Assembly: GCA_033557465.1 (NCBI GenBank)
Contig: CM066031.1
Span: 175,367,043 to 175,431,042 of the forward strand
Reading direction: 5' to 3'
DNA from: Ichthyophis bannanicus
Taxonomy: Eukaryota; Chordata; Amphibia; Gymnophiona; Ichthyophiidae
Length of the DNA stretch: 64,000 nucleotides
Shown here: positions 1 to 9,858 of the stretch, in pieces
How the letters are laid out: each line of letters starts with the position of its first letter
Position numbering within the stretch: position 1 is the first letter of the stretch
Notes under the pieces: model-generated
What the model saw: only the letters and a program-made list of their open reading frames with translations
Told to the model about the DNA's origin: nothing
Databases searched by the model: none
Position numbers and translations under genes: made by a program

Positions 1-1
1 C

Positions 2-124
2 CACCCTGTGTATGGTAATTTGGATCTGGAAGTCACCACTAGCAGTGACGATGAATCTATCTATGGAATATTGGACATAGGAACTGGAAGTGACTCTACA
101 GGAGATCACGAAACAGGACTGTAA
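2..124 (+). CDS. 3' end of an unidentified ORF, cut by the window edge
   Basis: The frame is open from the first complete codon to a TAA at 122-124 and gives about 40 residues. They are acidic and rich in Ser, Thr and Asp, for example TSSDDESIYGILD. No domain is recognisable. The next 690 bases look like an LTR or 3' UTR with a poly(A) signal, so this may be the tail of a retroelement ORF or of a terminal exon. I cannot tell which, and a chance open frame is also possible. Confidence 0.35.
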   Translation, partial: HPVYGNLDLEVTTSSDDESIYGILDIGTGSDSTGDHETGL

Positions 125-813
125 AGCTAGACAGCTATAAGGTGAAACATATGCTTATTGGGATTCACAAGCTAAACTGCACTATTAAAGAGTTTTTCTC
201 TGATAAATTGTTCTGTACTGCTAGAATTGCAACAGAGAATTAGCTAACACACCTGTGTACATAGTTATTGGGTCACAGGCCAGCTTCTCCAAAAATCAAT
301 GGAAATAGACCTTGCTTCCCCTTTATCTTTGCAAGATGATTGGTTGACAGTTAGTAACTAGGGCAGCATGTACTTTAAGAGAATCAGACCTTAGGTCAAC
401 ATATAACTGGAAATTAAACAAAGCTTGAATAAATAATAGAAATTCAGCAAATATTACAAGTGTAACTAATCAGCTTGTGCTTCATGGCAGAAATATAGCG
501 ACACCTGCTGTGTCTAGTGAATATAGTTATAACCTTGTAACTTCTTCTTTTTGATGTTGCTTGGCAAAGATATCAGCATATTCTATTTTAGATTTTGTGC
601 TTTTGTAACATGAATATCACCAGATGTTAATTAACAATTAACAGTGTCAGCTGATAATCCTCAATAAAAACTGGAACTCTGGCTGAGAAATCTTTGACGG
701 AGTTCAGGACAGAAGGCCTGTTCTTTGGCTCACTGGCTCCCTCCACAGAGCTCTGAATTAATTAAATAATTGTGTCTCTTGTTCTTTCCTTCCTGTTAGA
801 AGGTTTCAGATAA
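125..813 (+). other. AT-rich 3' UTR or LTR-like stretch
   Basis: No ORF of note. A canonical AATAAA lies at 663-668, followed by a GT/T-rich stretch (728-800), the arrangement of a polyadenylation region. The segment lies directly between the ORF tail and the TIR transposon at 814. A 3' LTR is plausible, but I see no polypurine tract, second copy or clear TG/CA ends. Confidence 0.3.
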
Positions 814-938
814 CACAGGTACACTAAAAAAAATTTTTTTTAAACTGCCTCTAATGTTTCGATTGATTTTTACGTTTTTTGGTGCGCTGAATCCAAATCT
901 GGTAACCAATTTGCTCCATCACGTACAGATTTTTTGCT
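814..938 (+). repeat. left TIR of the 2.8-kb DNA transposon
   Basis: Pairs with 3525-3649. The outer 13 bases are perfect. A T/A-rich spacer of different length follows, then AACTGCCTC, GGTG(C)GCTGAATCC and a CCATCACGT block, all found in inverted orientation at the other end. Confidence 0.85.
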
Positions 939-1417
939 ACATTGGGTTAGCAGTTTGAGGTGAACGTTTCAGATTGAGTGCGATCGAGATAAAAGTTTCT
1001 TGGATGAATTCTTTATACTAATTGTTTAGTAGTTATTCAAATAAGAATAAAGAAAATTGTAACAAGGCAGCACATAAGAATAGAGTAATGTCAACAAAAC
1101 ACACTGTGATGGTAGCAAAATTGTCTGCACTTAAAACAGCCACATACATGTGCACAAACATTGAGCAGATAAGAGCGAGGTTAGACACAAAGCAAAGCAA
1201 AGAAATGTGCAAAAAATGTTGTACAGGTATGTATGTAAGAATAGAAAACGCAAACCGCACCATTGCAATACATGAAGACAAACACCCGATGGTGTGAAAA
1301 TAAAATTCTAATAAATGAGATCCGACACTGTGGTAATAACTAGCAAATTTTTATTTCAAAGTTTAGTAAAAACACGATATTTGTCAACACAGTTTAGATT
1401 TTAAAGTCATTCTTGGG

Positions 1418-3145
1418 TCAATCAATCTCCTGGTGGGCCCGTTTCTTCTTCCCCCGAATGCTTCTCTTGGTGCGCTGCTTGGCGTATTTTTCATCTGGGG
1501 TTTCCCGCAGCAGCAACCAGCAGAAATCAGCCATCATAGTGGTGTTCCATCTTCCTTGGTACCTTCTCTCTGCGTCCTTGATGTCCTGGTGAAACCTTTC
1601 ACCTTGTTCTTCACTGTACGCCCCCACGTTTTCGGGAAAGTAGTTCACATGGGAGTGCAAGAAATGGACTTTCAGGCTCATGTTACAGCCTTGTTCTTTG
1701 AAGGCATTGAGCATCCTGGCAACAATATCCTTATAGTTCTCATCCCGCCTGTTCCCCAAGAATTTGAGAACAACATCCTTGAAGGAATCCCAGGCTTCTT
1801 TTTCCTTCTCAGACATTGTTTCAGCGAATGCTCCATCTGAAATGAGTTTCCTTATATCAGGGCCAACAAACACTCCTTCCTTTAGCTTTGCTTCAGAAAG
1901 TCGGGGGAACTTTGAGCAAAGGTACCGAAAGCACTCACCATCTTTTGGAAGGCACTTGATGAATTGCTTAATGAGACCCAACTTAATGTGGAGAGGTGGT
2001 AATAGAATTTTATCACGAGGTACCAAGCTCTCATGAAGAACATTTTTCTCACCGGGTCTCAAATACTCCCGAATTGGCCAGTCTTTTTTCCCCCAGTGTA
2101 GGTCGCGGGCCCGGCTATCCCACAAGCAAAGGAAGCAGGGATATTTGGTGAAACCAGATTGCTGCCCTAATAGCATGGATAGAATTTTAAAGTCTCCACA
2201 AATCATCCACTTATGCTCATCATAACGAATCTTCTGAAGAATCAGGGCCAAATTCTCGTATTTTTCTTGGAGAATAACAGAGTGAGCAATAGGAACTGAA
2301 GCGAATGTGTTGCCATTATGAAGAAGAACACCTTTTATGCTGTCTTTTGACGAATCAATGAACAGCCGCCATTCAGCAGGATCATACTTGAGTTTAAACT
2401 TTTCCATCACTCCGTATATATCGTTGCAAAATACCAAATCTTCCTCTTTGCTGAAATACTTCAAAAATTGTGTCTCGCGGTTGCGGTACCAATAAAAAGT
2501 TGTTCCTGGTGACAATAGATTTTTATGTTTAAGCCGAGAACCTAGCAGTTGGGCAGCATCTTTTGGGAGTCCTAAATCCTGGACTAAATCATTAAATTCA
2601 GCTTGAGAGAAAAGTTCAGGTTTCGGATCTGGTTCAGTTTCAAACTCGGAAGTACTGGACTCATCGGGAAAAGCCATCTGATGAGTCTCATCATGATCAG
2701 AACCGTCCACACAAATATGATCCAAAGATTTTGGTGGTTCAGGCACAGGTACTTCGTTGCTTTGAGGCATAGGCCTAATTGCTGAGGGAAGGTTGGGGTA
2801 ACTTATTACGTTCTTATTTTTTAAGTTGTATCCCTTCACAAAGCAAGAGCAAAAATAGCAGTCACTGCTGTGGTCTCTTTGTTCACGCCACATCATAGGT
2901 ATTCCAAAACGAAATGCTTGTTTTTTACCTTTCATCCATAAGCGTAGATCTTCCTCACATGTCTTGCACACTTTGTGAGGAGCCCACGGTTTGTCTTGAT
3001 CGCCTAACTTTAAACCGAAATAGGCGAAATATACTTTTTTAATAAATGCAGAAATGTTCCTCTGCCGCTTTTTCACGGTATATTCCCCACAAATAAAACA
3101 AAAACTGTCCGGAGAGTTGACGCAACCTCTGGCTCTGTGAGCCAT
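1418..3145 (-). CDS. putative transposase with N-terminal zinc-binding region
   Basis: The ORF is open from 3397. I prefer the Met at 3145 because the translation upstream of it is low-complexity and the Cys-rich domain starts just after it (575 aa). An N-terminal CxxC pair (FCFICGEY, then KVCKTCEEDL) and a later CYFCSC suggest zinc binding. An acidic Ser/Pro linker follows. The core has possible acidic catalytic positions in WRLFIDSSKD, MICGDFKIL and EEQGERFHQD, a PCFLC pair, PPLHIKLGL and a HSH motif. The C-terminus is basic (RSIRGKKKRA). It is the only gene between the TIRs, so transposase is the natural role. Similar proteins are, to my knowledge, scattered in animal genomes as uncharacterised proteins. 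The frame is intact from end to end, so the copy is young or conserved. The DDE assignment is inference. Confidence 0.7.
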   Translation of the reverse strand: MAHRARGCVNSPDSFCFICGEYTVKKRQRNISAFIKKVYFAYFGLKLGDQDKPWAPHKVCKTCEEDLRLWMKGKKQAFRFGIPMMWREQRDHSSDCYFCSCFVKGYNLKNKNVISYPNLPSAIRPMPQSNEVPVPEPPKSLDHICVDGSDHDETHQMAFPDESSTSEFETEPDPKPELFSQAEFNDLVQDLGLPKDAAQLLGSRLKHKNLLSPGTTFYWYRNRETQFLKYFSKEEDLVFCNDIYGVMEKFKLKYDPAEWRLFIDSSKDSIKGVLLHNGNTFASVPIAHSVILQEKYENLALILQKIRYDEHKWMICGDFKILSMLLGQQSGFTKYPCFLCLWDSRARDLHWGKKDWPIREYLRPGEKNVLHESLVPRDKILLPPLHIKLGLIKQFIKCLPKDGECFRYLCSKFPRLSEAKLKEGVFVGPDIRKLISDGAFAETMSEKEKEAWDSFKDVVLKFLGNRRDENYKDIVARMLNAFKEQGCNMSLKVHFLHSHVNYFPENVGAYSEEQGERFHQDIKDAERRYQGRWNTTMMADFCWLLLRETPDEKYAKQRTKRSIRGKKKRAHQEID

Positions 3146-3524
3146 CACAAATACACAGCACTGCAAACTACAACTGTAGTGAACCACTTCGGAATAAAGC
3201 TGGATTACGACTGAGCAAACAAAAGGTAATAATGAACTTGCAAGAAACTGAAATTTGACAGGAACGTTCATGTCGCAACCACCGTGTTTGAGCGAGTGAA
3301 CGAGGCGATGCGAACAGGAAAGAACATGCGCCAGCGCGAGTACTGGATTTAGTCCCCCGCCTCCCAATTGTCCTGTTAATGTATAAAATGAATACAAAAC
3401 ACTCTAAAATATCATGAGGGAGTGTTTCTAGTTAGTTAACCATTACAACCTCTATTTTGGGCCAAGAAAATAAACTGCAGTCGGCTAAATAGAAATTATG
3501 TGAACATTCCTTATATGGGTAAGA

Positions 3525-3649
3525 AATCTAATTTTGCAAGAAAACGTGACGTGATGGAACATTTTGGCTATTTTTCCTGGATTCAGCACCCCAAAATCTA
3601 TAGGAATCAGTTGCAAAACTGGAGGCAGTTTTTTGGTAGTGTACCTGTG
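3525..3649 (-). repeat. right TIR of the 2.8-kb DNA transposon
   Basis: Inverted counterpart of 814-938. It ends TAGTGTACCTGTG, followed by attag. Confidence 0.85.
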
Positions 3650-4025
3650 ATTAGCTAAAGAATCTAGGTTCATTTGCAGGAGGGCAGGCCCTGAGAGAGG
3701 GTTCAACAATGTGGGTGCTTTACAACATTTAACATGAGGGTATTTAACAACATTTAGACAGCACAATTGGAGTGTTACATTTGGAATGAGGGTATCTTCG
3801 TGAGTCTAGTTGGGCTGATTGGGTATTGAGTTGGCGAGGGTAGTTGCAATACCGCTCGGGTGGGAACTGTTGTCTATCTGCTCATAGGTTTCTGTAAAGA
3901 GCAGGGTTTTAAGGTCTTTGCGGAAGTTTGTGATGTCTTCTAATGCCCTTAGGCTCGTTGGGAGGGAGTTCCATAGTGTGGATGCCAGTAGTGATGGAGC
4001 TCTTTTTGAAGTATTTTGTTTAGTC
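3650..4025 (-). mobile_element. L2-like LINE, 3' piece (C-terminal coding end)
   Basis: Minus-strand codons from 4025 to a TAG at 3806-3808 encode the typical LINE C-terminus with the STLWNSLPTSLRAL motif. The same LINE continues beyond the DIRS insertion (9859-10342) and beyond the TIR element (14629-15665). The part left of 3806 should be its 3' UTR, but no (AAAT)n tail is visible before the neighbouring transposon. Confidence 0.75.
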
Positions 4026-4214
4026 AGAGTAGTTACTCACCTGTAACAGGTGTTCTCCAGGAGCAGCAGGAATCAGTCTTCACATATGGGTGACGTCAGC
4101 GCCGACGGAGCCCCCGTGCGGAGCATTTCCCCAGCTTTCAAAGAAAGCCTTTGGGAATTGCAGCACGCATGCGCGGTCCCCTTCCCGCCCAAGGGTGCCA
4201 TCTTGCTCAGTCTG
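4026..4214 (+). repeat. DIRS left inverted terminal repeat
   Basis: The block from about 4082 to 4208 is the reverse complement of 9707-9835. It spans CACATATGGGTGACGTCAGC, the CCCCGTGCGGAGCATTTCC stretch and TTGGGAATTGCAGCACGC. The outermost bases (4026-4065) have no partner in the right ITR but are complemented in the ICR. Confidence 0.88.
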
Positions 4215-4294
4215 ATGACATAGCTAAAAGACAGCAAAAAATTAGCAAAAATAAATCATATGACTGCAACTCCAAGGGGAGAAGGGAGGGTTAT

Positions 4295-4390
4295 GAGGAC
4301 TGATTCCTGCTGCTTCTGGAGAACACCTGTTACAGGTAAGTAACTACTCTTTCTCCAGGACCAAGCAGGAAGTCAGTCCTCACATATGGG
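4295..4390 (+). repeat. DIRS internal complementary region (ICR)
   Basis: Bases 4295-4349 match the reverse complement of the element's left end (GGAGAACACCTGTTACAGGT, then taagtaactactct). Bases 4350-4390 match the reverse complement of its right end (TCTCCAGGACCAAGCAGGAA and onward). The junction lies at about 4350. This arrangement is the template thought to complete circular DIRS cDNA. It also fixes the element's outer ends at about 4026 and 9858. Confidence 0.88.
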
Positions 4391-4529
4391 ACTCCCCAGC
4401 TTAAGGCTACTGGAGGCCCCAAGCTGAAAAAATGAGCTCCCTCTAGAGCGTCAGAACGAAAGGAAGGAATCTTCTCTGAGAACGCCCCCGACTGGTAGCC
4501 CAACATCAGGGCCGGAGGGAAGGAGTTGC

Positions 4530-5650
4530 CTAGACCCCAAAGAGATTATGGAGTACTGCCTGTCCGAAAGCACTGTCCCTGTGGGACTCCCTCTCAAGGC
4601 AGTAATGAGCCACAAACGTCTGGCTTGAAGACCAAGTAGCGGCCCGGCAGATGTCTGCCAACAGAACAGAGCGGAGATGAGCCACTGACGCAGCCTTCGC
4701 CCTGACACGATGAGCCATGACTCGACCCTCCAACGAGAGTCCGGCTGCCCCATAAGCCCAGGTGATACAGTCTGCGACCCATATGGACAACGTACGCTTG
4801 GAGACAGGTAACCCCAACTTATTGGGATCAAAAGAAACGAAGAGCTGAACAGCCCTCCGGTGCTCTCGCGTACGGTCAAGATAGAAGGATAACGCCCTCC
4901 TACAGTCCAGGGTATGCAGGACCATCTCAGCCCGACTGGCATGCGGTCTGGGAAAGAAGGTCGGAAGAACCACCTCCTGATTGATGTGGAAAGAGGAGAC
5001 AACTTTAGGGAGAAACTTAGGGTGAGTCCATAAGACTACCCTAAGACGGTATATAAAACCTGTTAAATAAATAAATAAATAAATACCCTATTCTTGTAGA
5101 ACCTAGTGTAAGGAGGATCAGACACTAGCGCCTGAAGCTCACTTACTCGCCTAGCAGAGGTAAGAGCTACCAGAAACAAGGTTTTCCAGGAGAGAAAACG
5201 GAGAGGGCAGGTAGCCATAGGCTCAAATGGCGGACAAGTAATCCGCTGTAAAACCACATTTAAATCCCACTCAGGGGCCGGTGGACACAAAGGAGGCTTA
5301 AGCAGGAGAAGGCCTCTGAGGAAACGAGTCACCAAAGGGTGGTTGGAAAGAGGCCTCCCATCCACCGGCGAGTGGTGCGCTGAGAGAGCGCTGAGGTGAA
5401 CCCTGACAGAATTGGACTTAAGGCCCAGATTGGAGAGGTAAAGCCAATATTGCAATACTACCGCTACCAAGCACGAGAAGGGATTCTCGCTGTGCTGAGT
5501 ACACCATGCGGAGAATCTACGCCACTTAAGAGCGTAGGATTTCCTGGTGGATTGCCGTCTAGAGGCTAAGACTACGTCTTCCACCTCTCGAGGCAGTAGT
5601 AGGGGAGCTAGAACTACCCTTTCAGCAGCCAGGCCATCAGATGAAGGGAC
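4530..5650 (-). pseudogene. DIRS tyrosine recombinase, disrupted
   Basis: The N-terminal half (about 5650-5091) has the SAM-like core-binding region (TRKSYALKWRRFSAWC) and LVALTSARRVSELQAL, where the first catalytic Arg is expected. The C-terminal half (5037-4530) holds the HxxR box (AHRVRAKAAS) and a Tyr in FVAHYCLE as the likely nucleophile. The enzyme would integrate the circular cDNA. The two halves are separated and thrown out of frame by a 41-bp LINE tail plus a 6-bp TSD at 5038-5090. The frame overlaps the 3' end of RT/RNase H, as is usual in this family. Confidence 0.82.
5044..5084 (+). mobile_element. 41-bp LINE 3'-tail insertion (extreme 5' truncation)
   Basis: The insert reads GGTATATAAAACCTGTTAAA followed by (TAAA)n. 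This is the 3' end of the L2-like LINE seen also at 44068-44110 and 29520-29562. It is flanked by a 6-bp direct repeat ACCCTA (5038-5043 and 5085-5090), so it is a genuine target-primed insertion with almost no body. Confidence 0.85.
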
Positions 5651-7842
5651 TGGAGGTTGGGGTGCAAGAGAGATCCCTGCTCCTGAGACAGGAGATCGTG
5701 TTGAATTCCCAAAGGAATAGGAGTGTCCACCGCTAGTTGCAGCAGAAGTGGGAACCACGGTTGCCTTGGCCACCTGGGGGCTATCAGAATCATTGAGGCC
5801 CCATCCTTGAGGACTTTGAACAGTATTCTGGACACTAGTGGTGTGGGAGGAAACGCATACAGTAGGCCTTTGGACCACGGGATCAGAAACGCATCCGCTG
5901 CTACTCTGAGAGGATGCGGTTGTCTGGAACAGAATCTCGGGAGTTGCCGGTTCAGAGGGCTGGCGAAAAGATCCATGGTGGGGAGGCCCCACCTGAGAAA
6001 GATCTGCTGAACCACCAAGGGATTCAATCTCCATTCGTGGGGTTGCAGGATCCTGCTCAGTCTGTCCGCCAGGTAATTTTCTTGACCTGGGAGGTAGACT
6101 GCCCTGAGAAGGATTCCGTGATTGACGGCCCAGGAGCACAGCCGTTGTGCTTCCTGACATAGAAGGAAGGAGCCTGTGCCTCCTTGCTTGTTCACGTAAA
6201 ACATGGCAACTTGATTGTCCGTCTGGACCAGTACAGACTGGTGAGACGTGAGATGGGAGAAGGCCCTCAGAGCTAGGCGTATCGCCCGTAGCTCCAGGAA
6301 GTTTATCTGCTGAGCAGCCTCCCAAGGGGTCCAGAGACCTTGAGTACAGGCCCCTTGGCAATGCACTCCCCAACCTTGAAGAGAAGCATCTGTCGTCAGC
6401 ACCTGAGAATGCGGAGGGGATTGAAAAACCACTCCGAGCACCAGATTCGGAAGATGAAGCCACCATTGTAGAGAGGAGACAAGCAGTGTTGATATTCTTA
6501 CTGAGTCTGCAAGGCTCCCTGTGGCCTGATGCCACTGAGTTTGAAGGCTCCACTGAGCAGGCCGCATATGCAGGCGGGCATTTGAGGTTACATGAACCGT
6601 GGAAGCCATATGGCCGAGAAGTCTCAGGAATTGCCTGGCGGAGACCAGGGAATTGCTGTGAAACTGCCTGGCGAGATCCATCAATCAGTGGGCTCTGTCC
6701 ACAGGCAGAAAAGCCTTCGCCTGAAGAGTGTCCAGTCTTGCTCCTATGAATTCCAAGTTCTGGGATGGGAGCAAAGTGGACTTTGCGAAGCTTATGACAA
6801 ACCCCAAGTGCTGAAGCAGAGCCACAGTGCGAAGGGTGGCTTGACTGGCCTCCTGGGAAGATTGGCCTCTTATGAGCCAGTCGTCCAGGTATGGGAACAC
6901 AAAGAGACCTTGAAGCCTTAGGTAGGCCACCACCACCGCCAGGCACTTGGTGAACACCCTGGGGGCGGAGGTTAGGCCAAAGGGTAGTACTCTGTACTGG
7001 TAGTGGTTTCCTCCCACAACAAATCTGAGATATTGTCTGTGGTCTGGATGAATAAGGATGTGAGTATAAGCATCCTTTAGATCCAAGGAGCATAGCCAAT
7101 CTCCCTGCTGGAGGTAGGGCAGCAGGATTCCAAGGGTAAGCATCTTGAACTTTTCCCTCTCCAGGAACTTGTTGAGGTTGCGCAAGTCTAGGATGGGCCT
7201 GAGGCCTCCTGTTCTTTTTGGTACCAGAAAGTACCTGGAGTAAAAGCCGTGACCTCTCAGGTGGTGGGGCACCGGTTCCACAGCCTGTTCCTTTAGCAGA
7301 CTTGCTAACTCCTGAAGGAGTAGGTCCCTGTGCCGAGGGGGTCTTGGAGGCTCCCCTGGAAAATAGGAGGGAGGTACCTGGTGAAAATGGAGAAGATAGC
7401 CCTTTTGGACTATATGGAGCACCCAGGTATCTGATGTGATGGCTGACCACCTGTGGGCAAAGTGGGCCAGCCGGCCTCCTGTGCTGATATGAGCCAGCTG
7501 AGGATAAGAGGCTATGCTTTCTGAGTCAAAAACCCCCACCCTGCTGAGCAGGGTCGGTGTCAGTGGCTTGGGGGCCTTCTGCCTACAGGGCCCATGACCC
7601 TGCCCCTTGGCCTGCTGACCCTGTTGGGGAGCTGCAGAGGCCTGATAATGAGGGTATTGTTTATAGGCAGATGTCTTCCTCGGGTAAAAGGTCTTTTTTC
7701 CCGAGCCCTTCTTCTTCTGAGAAGGGGCAGAGGTTTTTCTGGACAGCCTAGTCCTGGTCAGAGTCTCGGTCTCGAGTTTAGCAGCCTTTTCAGCCATGGG
7801 TATGCCAAAAAGGTTTTCATCTCGGTAGGGGACATCGACCAA
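5614..7842 (-). pseudogene. DIRS reverse transcriptase-RNase H, one in-frame stop
   Basis: A basic Lys/Gln-rich N-terminal region is followed by the RT domain: FYSRYFLVPKRTGGLRPILD, then CSLDLKDAYTHI (first Asp), PFGLTSAPRVF and the FPYLDDWL active-site box. The TGA at 6685-6687 interrupts the frame. It continues in the same frame with LARQFLRLLGHMAST-type sequence and RNase H motifs TTDASLQGWG, FLELRAIRLAL and LVQTDNQVAMF. The end has LADRLSR and the MDLFAS motif common in DIRS-group proteins. It would make cDNA from the element RNA. The single stop suggests a recent death or readthrough; I favour simple decay. Confidence 0.88.
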
Positions 7843-7890
7843 CTTGTCCTGTACCCATGGCTCGAGGTCGGATGACTGTAGCCAAGCCTG

Positions 7891-9452
7891 TCAGCGGGCA
7901 CTGATGCCGGCCCCGGCTACTCGGGCCGAAGCCTCGAAGCCATCGTAGGCTGCTCGAGAGATAAACTTCGAGCACTCTCGAATACCAGTGGACAGGGCCT
8001 GGAACCTCTGCAAAGGTTCCTCGGAGCGACCAGCAGAGAACCCGGCAATCTCCTTTGCCAGGTCCCGGAGGTACATGCCCATGTAGAGCTGGTATGTCTG
8101 GACATGGCAAGCAAGCATAGAGCCCTGGAAGCACTTCTTACCGAGGGCATCCAGGTTCTGGGCCTCCCGGCCGGGAGGCACCGAGGAGTGCATCTTCTGA
8201 CTTTTCAGTCGATACATGGCCGATTCCACAACCATGGAGTGGTGCGGTAATTGTGCATTTTGGAACCCGGGGCTCTTGGGACTCGATAGATAGAATCGAC
8301 CCGCTTGCTTAACACCGGCGTTGAGGCCGGGGTCTCCCACATGCGGAAGAGCAGCCGCTCCAGCATCGGAGGAACCGGAAGAGTAAAGGCCTCCTTCGGT
8401 GGAGAGTCATACTGGAGGGCCTCGAGCTCTTCGGCTCGAGGCTCCTCGGGATCCGCAGGGATGGCCAAGGACTTGGCCATATCCCGCACGAAGTCCGAGA
8501 ACCGGGTATCCTCCGGTGGGGATCATCTCCGAGGTTCGGACGCCGGTGAGTCCGATGAGACACACCGAGTCCGATAGGTGTCGGGTGACTCTCCGTCCTC
8601 CGTCTCCCAGTCCGACTCCTTGGAGGAGGAATCGAGCGGCTCCAGTCGGGCGGGCACCGATGCCCTCCGCCCCGATGCCGAGGGTACCGGCGTCGACGAC
8701 CTCGGTCCCGAACAGGAGGCCGAGGGAGACTGCGGCCGAGGATCGACTCGAGCCCGCATGGACTCGAGGATCGGCTCGGCCTCCGGGGTCGACTTGGACG
8801 TCGATGTCCCGGTGGTCGGGGCAGATGCACCGGTGAGACCAGCGATCAATGCCCGCTGCTGTTCCATGAAGGCAGCGAAGCTGCTCTCCAAGGTTGTCAA
8901 CCTGAGTCCGAGCTCAGGAGACCCAGCAGCCCCAGACTCGGGCCCCGACGGCGTCAGGCCCGACGTTGGCTCCCCTGGAGGAGAGTCCACAAGGACTACA
9001 GTACTCACATGCCCAGGAAACTCCATCTCGAGACGAGGTTGTTTGGCAGGCCTCTCCGACTCCGCAGACCCGGGACGGCGATCGGGGCTATGTGACCTGG
9101 CCCTCGAGGAACCAGGAGCGTCCACCGACACCACCCTCGCGGGTTTCTTCTTCCTGCGCTGCTCCCGCGAAGGAGACCCCCGCTCAGAGGAACCTCGACG
9201 CTGCTCGGGGCCGGAGTCCCGAGCCGTCGAGGCCTCTGACGAGGTCCAGGCCCATCCGGACGCGGAGTCAGAGAAGATTCGATCCTTTTGGTGCTGCCGA
9301 CTCCTCAACGCCTTTGAGGACATTTTGCCACACGGACCACAGATTATCGGGTCATGATCGGGTCTGAGGCAGCGGAGGCAACAGTCATGTGTGTCGGTAA
9401 GAGACATAAGTTTCTTACACCGATCACACTTCTTAAACCCGCTGGCAGCCAT
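7891..9452 (-). pseudogene. DIRS gag-like gene, decayed
   Basis: The likely start is the Met at 9452, just before a double CxxC zinc-binding motif (CDRCKKLM, CCLRCLRPDH). A long Ser/Pro/Arg-rich low-complexity region follows, as in DIRS gag proteins. The frame meets a TGA at 8523-8525, continues in the same frame to about 8260, then shifts. The conserved C-terminal part (MVVESAMYRLK, then YQLYMGMYLRDLA) is in another frame down to 7891. The product would be the structural protein. The long frame upstream of 9452 is ITR and leader sequence. Confidence 0.75.
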
Positions 9453-9706
9453 TGGGGGAAAAAGGGCCCCTGCGAGGTCAAAAGACAGGGCTGCCAGTGA
9501 AAAAAGAAAAATGGCGCGAACGCTAGTCACGAAGGACAAAAAACGAAAAATAGAGAGCGGGCTCGATACCGGCGTATCGGGCCCGGGCGGGAAAAGGATT
9601 TGGCGTCGAACTGAAGAAGAAGAACAAAAAATAGGGAAATCAACTTTTTCCTCGGCGAAAAATGAACTACGTCCGTCGGGCTCTGCGGAAAAAAGAAGAC
9701 TGAGCA

Positions 9707-9858
9707 AGATGGCACCCTTGGCGGGAAGGGGACCGCGCATGCGTGCTGCAATTCCCAAAGGCTTTCTTTGAAAGCTGGGGAAATGCTCCGCACGGGGGCT
9801 CCGTTGGCGCCGACATCACCCATATGTGAGGACTGACTTCCTGCTTGGTCCTGGAGAA
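9707..9858 (-). repeat. DIRS right inverted terminal repeat (5' end of the element)
   Basis: Inverted partner of about 4065-4214. The last bases (to GGTCCTGGAGAA, 9858) are complemented in the ICR. LINE coding sequence resumes immediately after. Confidence 0.85.

Larger units (their letters stand above)
814..3649 (-). mobile_element. DNA transposon with about 125-bp TIRs, superfamily not identified
   Basis: The ends read CACAGGTACACTA at 814 and its exact reverse complement at 3637-3649. Similarity continues inward through a shared CTGAATCC block to about 938 and 3525. A single long minus-strand ORF (1418-3145) lies between the TIRs. The flanks are gataa before and attag after, so any target duplication is short and imperfect, perhaps 4 bp. 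The TIRs and single coding frame indicate a cut-and-paste element. The 939-1417 interval holds only short overlapping frames that I regard as spurious. The superfamily is unresolved; see the findings. Confidence 0.85.
4026..9858 (-). mobile_element. complete DIRS-like tyrosine-recombinase retrotransposon
   Basis: It has all DIRS hallmarks: inverted terminal repeats (4026-4214 and 9707-9858), gag, RT/RNase H and tyrosine recombinase frames on the minus strand, and a 3'-proximal internal complementary region (4295-4390) that joins the complements of both outer ends. It splits a LINE coding region. The two LINE halves abut without an obvious target duplication, as expected for tyrosine-recombinase integration. 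The copy is inactive: gag has an in-frame stop and a frameshift, RT/RH has one in-frame TGA, and the recombinase gene carries a 41-bp LINE insertion. Confidence 0.93.

Noticed and set aside
1022..1297. Short ORFs on both strands left of the transposase
   Set aside because: Overlapping frames on both strands of AT-rich DNA, no motif, inside the transposon's non-coding flank.
5063..7450. A 795-codon minus-strand frame over the DIRS
   Set aside because: Only its last about 195 codons are the tyrosine recombinase. The rest is an overlapping shadow of the RT/RNase H gene with biased, low-complexity composition.
8309..9367. Long plus-strand and alternate-frame ORFs in GC-rich DNA
   Set aside because: These are antisense and out-of-frame shadows of the DIRS gag region, open because of high GC content.
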